Source of the DNA: Odiellus spinosus
Lineage: Eukaryota; Arthropoda; Arachnida; Opiliones; Phalangiidae
Reading direction: 5' to 3'
DNA length: 64,000 nucleotides
Assembly: GCA_963920705.1 (NCBI GenBank)
Contig: OY987230.1
Coordinates: forward strand, 11,991,320 to 12,055,319
In this document: in pieces, positions 56,621 through 64,000 of the stretch
How positions within the stretch are numbered: the stretch's first letter is position 1
How the letters are laid out: each line of letters opens with the position of its first letter
Translations under genes and position numbers: made by a program
Notes under the pieces: model-generated
Told to the model about the DNA's origin: nothing
What the model saw: only the letters and a program-made list of their open reading frames with translations
Database searches by the model: none

Positions 56621-58079
56621 AATAGTCAGGAAATGTTAAAATTAGTTCCGTTTGTAGGACACATCCGTATTTTTAATAGATTTAGATGAAGTCTTACGTG
56701 TATTATTTTACCGCAGCTTTCTTTGCTGATTTGAAATAGATCTTGTACAATTATAACATATATAAAGTTTTGGGATAAACTAGATTTACTGCTTACAGCC
56801 TTGACCTCATTTGTAAGAAACTCCTCCCACATCCTGACTAAAGTGGTATTAATTCTTCCTCCCTGTTGTCTAGAATGGTAAACCACGCCATCTTTTACTC
56901 TCCCTTAGTTGAAGCACCATCATATATTACATGACCCGCCGGAAAGGGAGGATGAAAAAATATTTCTTAGACGACAAAATAATTTTACAATTGCCTTATT
57001 TAAAAACCAGATTTGAAAGTCGCAGTTTAATCTAACGAGTAAGGCATAGTGTCAATGATATTTAAAATATGATGGATTGTTAAAAAAAACTTCTCTGCAA
57101 ACTAAGCTATTCCCCTTTCAACCACTGGTTCTGGATACGCAAAAAATCAAAGTTTTTGGCCTCTATGACGAGCGTGCTAAAATAGTGTAATAGATGCCAT
57201 AGAGACTCGTTTTTTTTTTGGATATTTTTCTTCCGAAATTTGCTGGTATAAAATCTTCCATATCATATGTGGTATTAAAATAATATTTAACTCATTAATA
57301 CCACATGTTATATTACTATTTTCGGTAAAACGTCTGGCACCATTCTTGTCTAATTCTGAAGTAAATAATCTTATAATGATGTTTTCCTTTTTCCATCTCC
57401 CTTTAAAAACTAAAGAGCGAAAGGAAAGATCTGGGAAATAGAGGAGCGGAAAAAAAATCGCCTTTTAAAGCAAAATGAAGTATTATAGGGCGAGAGGAAA
57501 TGAGACAATGAGCTTCATTTTGCCACCAAGTCGACTGACTTCCTAAACCCAGGGTGCAGCTCAGTCTTATATCCGACTTAAACCTACTTTAAACCATTCT
57601 TTTCCCTCCTCTCCGAAATTCGCGTCAATAACTTTGATTTTTTTTTGTTGCCTCCACGTTCCCTGTTGCCCTTTTTTGTCATTGTCTCGCTTCAATAGAA
57701 TATAGTTAATTTCGTATTGATTTTACATTACACAAAAAAACAAGAATCCCTTTATAATCATAAGTAAAGATAGAAGCAAAAATAAATCAACAGGTAGTCT
57801 AGGACAAGACTGACCTTCCCGCCCGTTCTTAAAAGACACGTGATATAGCCAGCCAATCAAAATCCATTTCGATGAGGTATATTACCCCGGGAATATCTCG
57901 AGCCTGAAGGCTCACGGTCTTGCACAGACAGAGCGAAAAAAACCATCTCTCTTCTCTCCGTGGTCGCAAGCAAGAATTTTTTCGCTTTGCATCTGTATAC
58001 TAGGTTAATATACTAGAGGAACGAAACCGTTTTACGTCACTTAAGCTAGGTTGACCTTGGAAATACATACTCATCCAAG
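56621..58079. other. Intergenic DNA, no gene recognised
   Basis: A small inverted pair (ATGTGGTATTA 57267-57277 and TAATACCACAT 57296-57306) is the only structure. No gene seen. Confidence 0.45.
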
Positions 58080-58329
58080 GGTTGACACTAACCTATCCCA
58101 ATGAATTTTAATTGATAAAATCAAACTGATATTGAAATCGCTATATCGTTTTAAGCGCCATCTGTTCACGTATTAAACCGATTTATTAGTTTCATACGTA
58201 GATTGTTGTAGCCGAATTGATTTGAAACTGGTTTCCGAAGCAGGCACGAGAAAAATGGTTTCTCATTCACGCGAAAGCTCAAACGCTTTGAAAAGGTTTG
58301 AATCGACTCCAAGTATATGAACGCAGCTT
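58080..58329 (-). mobile_element. MITE, family A copy, inverted, decayed
   Basis: On the minus strand it starts AAGCTGCGTTCATATACTTGG and carries GAAACCAGTTTCAAATCAA-like and ATATCAGTTTGATTTTATC words in order. The other end is eroded. Confidence 0.65.
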
Positions 58330-59814
58330 AAATGACGTTTCAAAACTTTTGCAAGCCACTCCCATAATTGGATTTTAAACGCTGGCACCCCGCGTTCCTT
58401 AGGAATAACCCAGAGTACCTTATATCCTTTCTTGGTGGAAGAAAGATAACACGCGTTCGAACTGTTTTAAAACGGGTTAATTAAGGATCGCATTGACAGA
58501 ATTGGTTCCATTTTTTTGTCTATTATCAACTGAAACAAAGAGTTTATTCTCCCTTTGAACCAAATTCGAAGGATGTGAGTGGTTTCTCGTCATTGACGCG
58601 TTTTGTAGGAGTATAAATCAAAATGAAGTTGACTTTCAAACTTGATTCGGGGATCGAATAGATGGGGAAAATATTTTGAAGTTAAAGACCTATTTCGTCC
58701 CCCTATTGTATCCCATTTTTGTACCATTCGGAATAGTCAATACTTTGACATGTATTCCGTATTATTTCTCGTGGTATGAACTTCTATGATATAGACTTGT
58801 TTTATTTTTGTATGGATTGGCTTTTTTTATCGTGGCCTATTTAGAAAAGAGAAGACAGGGGCTTGAGAAAAGGATTTGGAAAGGATGAAGAAGCCGATTT
58901 ATTCGTCAAATCTGCGCGATCCATCACTAAATAGCGCGCGGGCGACGGCGGATACAGATTTGTAGTTTAATATATCCTGAAGTATACTATAGATATATGC
59001 CTATTTTCTAGAATTGCGTGCAGTAACGCCACCAGGGTTTTTCTTGGAGTATTCACCTTGATATCAGGCAATTTCTTATTTTATGTTTTTGAAAGTCTTA
59101 AAAAACCGTAACATTAGACTCCCCACTATCCTGTGCTATACACATTTATAAATTTCAACCAATTTTCATATAAACCTGGAATACTCGGAAATATCAAGGA
59201 ATTTGAATATTTAATTCTGTGCCTAACTGCAGGTTTCCGATTTTTGTAGAATAGTTGTTTTATAAAACTTCACTTTGGCCCAACCTTGAAAAAAGGCAAC
59301 TTCTTCCATAGAAACAGGTTCTATTTAACGGCCCTATTGGTTGACTTCAAGGTTAGCAAAAGTAAAAATATTTCTATACTCTTAACCAACCTTGAAAATT
59401 AAGGAAACGGTCTAATTATGAATAACTATTTACTTGGAATTATGACTAATTAAAATCCCTTAGTACGAATGGATGTATTGGAATAATTGTTGTAGATATG
59501 GTTTCGGTTAAGACCAGCAGTATTGAAACCATTTTCCAACCTCTCTCCAAATTGAAAAACAGTAATTAATTGGAATTAATCAAAGTAGGAAATATGACTA
59601 ATTAAAACCCCTGCCTACTTTTACCATATGAGTGCTAAACTTTTTATTAAATTTATCCCCGGAGTATAGTTTAAGCAGAGTTAGATATTAAATAATATAT
59701 TGCTCGAAATATCATGCAATACAAGTAGTATTTTTTAATTATGCAATATCGAAATTTAAAGGCAGAGTGTCATCAAAATGAATTTTATCCTACACATCTA
59801 TTCACATAAACCTG
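58330..59814. other. Intergenic DNA, no gene recognised
   Basis: A short direct repeat, ATGACTAATTAAAA near 59443 and again near 59592, and CCAACCTTGAAAA twice (near 59281 and 59387) are noted. Nothing else seen. Confidence 0.45.
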
Positions 59815-59953
59815 TAATACCCTTTTCAGACGAGGCATAACTAGCCGGTTTAGTCAGATTTAACCGTGGTTTAATCACAGTTAATCGAGGTTTATTGAAC
59901 TAAGAAGGTTATGTAAACCTTGGTTAATTACGCCTCGTCTGAAGAGGGTATTA
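59815..59953. mobile_element. MITE, family B, third copy
   Basis: TAATACCCTTTTCAGACGAGG at the left and CCTCGTCTGAAGAGGGTATTA at the right are inverted. The interior has AACCGTGGTTTAATC, AATCGAGGTTTATTGAA and GTAAACCTTGGTTAATTA. Confidence 0.8.
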
Positions 59954-60601
59954 TAGCGTCAGTGGACATATTTGGTTAGTAATTTAAATATATTTTTTTA
60001 TTGAGTTTGTCCCTTTAAGATAGAAATTACTGATGAAATTTTGGTAATATAGGTTGTAACTGAACTATAATGAAATCATTTATCCTTTTTTGAACACCCT
60101 TGAAAAATAAGGGACCATTATCTTTGTATATGCTGAAATTTCTAACTGTTTCTGAGTCGCCAGATCGTTAAGCTTAAAACGTCTTTATTGCCTTCTTTAA
60201 TCTATAAAAATGATTTGGGGGAGTTAGCGCGACCCAGAAGTAGAAAAAATTCTAACATTTTATAACAAGGAGAGAAAAGCCACGCGTTTAACCGTTTATT
60301 GCTATACGTTTAGCTAAAAGCAAAACCCTGTTGGACCAAAAAAAATAGTCTAGAACGAGCTTCCCCTTCGCCGATTCTTTTTTACATCATTAATAAAGAC
60401 TATCCAAGAAGCCATTAATGAAATCCGAAAAAAGTAGGAAGATGTCTACATGATTTTCCTCCCTTTACTCTCTTATCACTTCAAGGAACCCGTTTCTACG
60501 TTCTTGGGTCGGGTAAATTTGTTCTTAGCTTATCTTTAGTTTTGTTAAACCCCTGTAGGCATCTTTGCCTCTACGCACGCGTTCTGGGAGTAACTATTCA
60601 G

Positions 60602-60649
60602 AGGAATAGGCGAATTAGATGCTGGCATTCGCCAGCATCTGTTATTCCT
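60602..60649. other. Hairpin with 10-bp perfect inner stem
   Basis: AGATGCTGGC, loop ATTC, GCCAGCATCT (60617-60640), extended outside by AGGAATA and TATTCCT. No function can be assigned. Confidence 0.5.
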
Positions 60650-61538
60650 AGCTCTAGTTTTCCGTAGACGGCTAGCAGCTCCTTTGTTTGGGCTGTATTA
60701 ACTCCAATGGGAAATAACATGGGCTGCCAAGATCCGAGATTCTTATACATTAGGGAAGCTCAAAAATCATGGGATTACCCATGACGCTTTTTTGATACAC
60801 GTTAAAGTTCAGTGTGTCTGTAACTAGCGTCGCCGATTACCCCGGCCTATCTTTGTTTACCTTTTTTTGAGTGATTTCGTTTAATCTTATGTCGATATGT
60901 GTGCTTTTGACCTTTTTTTTTCCCCAATCAGACTTTAATATAAAGTAAAATAAATTTTAAATCTATGTTATACAGAATGGTCGCTCGCTTTGTACGCGTT
61001 GAAATTACGGTTGCCTCTAACTAGTGCATAAACGCCCATAGAGTATTTGCACAGCCCGCTTAGACAACCCGCTTAGGCAAAAAAGGCTATAGCTTCAAGC
61101 TCTATCATTGCTATGAACGTAAGTTCGTACGCGTTGAAATTCCGTATGGTTCCACCACTAGCCAATGAACGCGCCGTCAGGCGAATAATCATCCAGCCCA
61201 CAAATTCCCTACACGCTGCTGAAAAGCGACCTCGGTTCTCTATATTTATTCTGGGAGACTGGGATAGAGAAAAGAGACACCTTTAGCTCTATACCCGCAG
61301 AATTTCGGAAGTGAAATAAGCGGGCGAGTGGCGAAAAGAGACGCCATAAAATTTTTCATCGGTTTGATGCGTAAAAATTCTATATCTTTAACAAAAGACT
61401 CTAACATGGTAATTATTTTGGTTTATTGGATTTTTGAAATGCCTTAATTGTTTTTTTATAAGTTTATTTCCCATTTGGACTTAAATATTAATCAAAATGA
61501 GTTATTATAAATTTTAATCCAAGGCTTAGTTGGACGAT

Positions 61539-61573
61539 TTCTACAACGTAGACTAAAGGTCTACGTTGTAGAA
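61539..61573. other. Hairpin with 15-bp perfect stem and 5-nt loop
   Basis: TTCTACAACGTAGAC, loop TAAAG, GTCTACGTTGTAGAA. It is perfect over 15 bp and stands alone in AT-rich DNA. Confidence 0.6.
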
Positions 61574-61889
61574 GGGTCAGGTTTTACTCGATAGATGTCA
61601 CTATTTTCTCCCCCGACCGCCTTCGTTTTTCAGTATTTTAAATCCTGTGAACTACGGTTCGAATCACGTCTACAGTTTAATTTTTTTTAACATTACTTTT
61701 TATTAAACTTTAATTTTTCTTAAAATAAATTATCTAATAAAATATCACTCCTCTTCAAATATCATAATATCATTAAAATTTAATTATAATTCAAAAATAA
61801 ATTTAGGTAGTGTCTCAACTTTTTGCCAATAGGTGAAAGCTGATTTCGTACGTTATAACGTTATCTTACAGCTACCGTAGCTACGCTAA

Positions 61890-62472
61890 ATCGAGAAATT
61901 ACCCCCAGAAGGAGTCGTAAGGCAAGCAAAAGCCTCTATTGATTTTTTTCCCCAAAACAGTTACCCATAACGAGCGTAGTTCCACCGTTAAACAGCTCAA
62001 AGAAACGAAAATTTAGGACAAGATGTCAGCTTTCATGTACTTCGGGTTTCATTGAGTAATCATGGCAATTTTTAATTATGACGGTAAAAAAATGTTATTA
62101 TGGAGTTTGTAAAAATGATTCAAGAGGAGAAGTGAAAGGAATAACCTACCATAGGTTTCCTAATCCAAAAAAACAGTTTATAAAGTTTGAGAAGTGGTTA
62201 GCCTCTATTGATAAATATGATTATAAGAAGAGTGCCAAATACATTGGTTCTCAACATTTTACTAGGGAATCAGGACCAACTGTTTTAAACCCTCATCCAA
62301 TTCCACTAAATGGAAAGGTAATTAGCAATCGTCTTAAGAGTATATTAGCAATATATTGGAATCAATGGAAAACATTTGTATTAAGGTTATTATTTGGAAT
62401 GAAAGGAGGAAACTAGTATCATTAGAGGTAGAGAAAAATAAAACCAATATTACTGGGGGGTAATTTCTCGAT
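61890..62472 (+). mobile_element. THAP-containing element bounded by 17-bp perfect inverted repeats
   Basis: ATCGAGAAATTACCCCC at 61890-61906 is inverted exactly at 62456-62472, enclosing a THAP-type reading frame (62078-62416). THAP domains are the DNA-binding part of P-element, Kolobok and some other transposases, so this looks like an internally deleted DNA transposon keeping only the DNA-binding exon. I found no target duplication, so the true termini could lie elsewhere. Confidence 0.6.
62078..62416 (+). pseudogene. THAP-type zinc-finger fragment with one zinc ligand missing
   Basis: A 112-residue frame from an ATG. The first 80 residues follow the THAP fold: C6-x4-C11, ITYHRFP (22-28), FEKWLASI (37-44), YIGSQHF (55-61) and LNPHPIP (70-76), the last corresponding to the AVPTIF box. 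In the family the third ligand is the Cys of xxCSxHF; here it is Gly57 (GGT, one base from TGT), with H60 kept. Zinc binding and so sequence-specific DNA binding should be impaired. No transposase catalytic domain follows; the frame stops soon after. It lies between 17-bp inverted repeats. It could alternatively be a first exon with a downstream intron, but I see no continuation. Confidence 0.75.
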
Positions 62473-63116
62473 GGTCTAAGCGTGCAAATATCAGTAAAAT
62501 TACTGCGAATATCTATACATACATTAAATATTGAGAAATATGAAAGATATCTCTTTGCACAATTAAACGAACCAAGATACTGGTCAACAAACCTCAGGTC
62601 ACGTTACCTGTCAAATTAAAGGCAATCACCAGGGGCAACATTGATCAGCACATTCCTCGTGTAATGATATTTAATTTTTAATAAACTGAGCCTACCCGCA
62701 CGAGTATTAATTCTGCCTGAGGCAGCTTGTGCTGATTATCACTAATTGATTTGTAGCAACTTTCGTTCAAATTTAATTTTAATTCATTTTCCACTCTTTT
62801 AAAACTATTCAATTTCTGTCTGTATAATTGAATTTTCCTATATAATTGTATTTCTTCTGGCAACCACCCAGAATAGGCTACGCCTCTGACGCTGCCCACG
62901 GGGTTAGGATAGGTTAAGTTTCTCGGAGAGGAAATTGTTTGGTTTGCCAGCTTACAATGATACTTTCACACAAGTTTGTCACTTTGCACGAAAACGTTTT
63001 AAATTTTTTTTTTTCAACATTAAAATAAATTTTCTAATGCAACTATTTTGTTTATTGACAAACTAACTCACCAGTTCACCCAGACTACTTTTTACAAAGG
63101 GACAGCATAGGGACCC
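62473..63116. other. Intergenic DNA before the satellite, no gene recognised
   Basis: A 73-codon minus-strand frame (62678-62899) has no motif I recognise. Nothing else seen. Confidence 0.4.
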
Positions 63117-64000
63117 CGGCCGTGTCACCCCAGCCGTGTCCCCCCATCATTACAACAAATACATTATCAATAATTAAAAATAATAAATATAATTTAAGAT
63201 GCTAACAAGATGGTGAAACCCATAGTAATAGCTAAACCTCCGTGTCACCCCTCCGTGTCACCTTCAGTCCTACCAGATCTCGGAGAACCTAGTTTAAAGG
63301 AAATTATTATAGATTTTATTTAAATTTATTAAAAATACATTATCAATAATAATAAATAATAAAATCATAATTTAAGGTGCTAACAAGATTGGCAAGCCCA
63401 TAAGTATAACCAAACCTCCGTGTCACCCCTACCGTGTCACCCCAGTAAATTGAAAATACATTATCAATAATAATAATAAAATCACAATTTAAGGTGCTAA
63501 CAAGATGGGCAAGCCCATAAGTATAGCCAAACCTCCGTGTCACCCCTACCGTGTCACCCCAGTATTATTAATATTAGAAATACATAATCAATAATAATAA
63601 TAAAATCACAATTTAAGATGATAACAAGATGGTGAAGCCCATAAGTATAGCCAAACCTCCGTGTCACCCCTACCGTGTCACCCCTACCTTGTCACCCCTA
63701 CCTTGTCACCCCTACCGTGTCACCCCGACATTGTCACCCCTACCGTGTCACCCCAGTATTATTAATATTAGAAATACATTATCAATAATAATAATAAAAT
63801 CACAATTTAAGGTGCTAACAAGATGGGCAAGCCCATAAGTATAGCCAAACCTCCGTGTCACCCCTACCGTGTCACCCCAGTATTATAAATATTAGAAATA
63901 CATTATCAATAATAATAATATCACAATTTAAGATGATAACAAGATGGTGAAGCCCATAAGTATAGCCAAACCTCCGTGTCACCCCTACCGTGTCACCCCA
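63117..64000. repeat. Nested satellite: about 125-bp unit containing a 14-bp CCGTGTCACCCCTA minisatellite
   Basis: Copies of AAATACATTATCAATAAT start near 63157, 63333, 63453, 63578, 63770 and 63894. Each is followed by AATTTAAGRTGMTAACAAGA and CCCATAAGTATAGCCAAACC, then a variable number of CCGTGTCACCCCTA-type 14-bp units (two in most copies, seven or so in 63658-63746). The array continues past the window edge. Frames through it on either strand are by-products of the repeat. Confidence 0.92.

Larger units (their letters stand above)
59954..61889. other. Intergenic DNA with two hairpins and a diverged tandem duplication
   Basis: TACGCGTTGAAATT occurs at about 60997 and 61129, followed in both by similar ACTAG...AACGC and CAGCCC words, which suggests an old tandem duplication of about 135 bp. 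Hairpins are listed separately. No gene seen. Confidence 0.45.

Noticed and set aside
63343-63838. Frames of 66-69 codons on both strands near the window end
   Set aside because: They are translations of the satellite unit and its 14-bp sub-repeat.

Overview
The window looks like a gene-poor, repeat-dense stretch of an invertebrate animal genome. It is AT-rich, has no operon-like packing or prokaryotic gene starts, and carries eukaryotic transposable elements: a Ty3/gypsy-type and a BEL/Pao-type LTR retrotransposon (BEL/Pao elements are known only from animals), a DDE_4-type DNA transposase, a THAP-domain fragment and many short inverted-repeat elements (MITEs). I could not assign a species. 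I found no convincing host protein-coding gene, tRNA, rRNA or CRISPR array.

Layout. 1-4274: a MITE (255-709), then unannotated AT-rich DNA. 4275-9002: a large inverted duplication of a DNA transposon. The minus-strand copy encodes a near-complete transposase (two Cys-rich N-terminal modules, HTH, DDE core, C-terminal SWIM zinc finger) broken by one amber codon. The plus-strand copy has only the catalytic and SWIM half. 9003-15844: MITEs and plain DNA. 15845-23105: a full-length gypsy-type element on the plus strand with identical-looking 888-bp LTRs, a 4-bp target duplication (AGGG), gag, and pol in the -1 frame with a seven-G slippery run in the overlap. 23106-38746: MITEs, a 31-bp and a 30-bp tandem array, and a weak exon-like island near 35.2 kb. 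38752-45560: a full-length BEL/Pao element on the minus strand with identical-looking 580-bp LTRs, a 5-bp target duplication (CAGGA) and one uninterrupted 1812-residue Gag-Pol frame. 45561-61889: TTAA-flanked MITEs (one nested in another MITE), a 470-bp near-perfect palindrome with TA target duplications, more MITEs and hairpins. 61890-62472: a THAP-domain reading frame inside a 17-bp perfect inverted repeat. 63117-64000: a nested satellite running off the window.

The two LTR elements look autonomous and recently inserted: each has its promoter, primer site, polypurine tract, open frames and matching LTRs. The short inverted-repeat families have no coding capacity and would depend on transposases encoded elsewhere. 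At least five MITE families can be told apart by their termini.

Limits: repeat boundaries, the identity of LTR pairs and domain assignments were judged by eye. Family names rest on recognised motifs, not on a database search.
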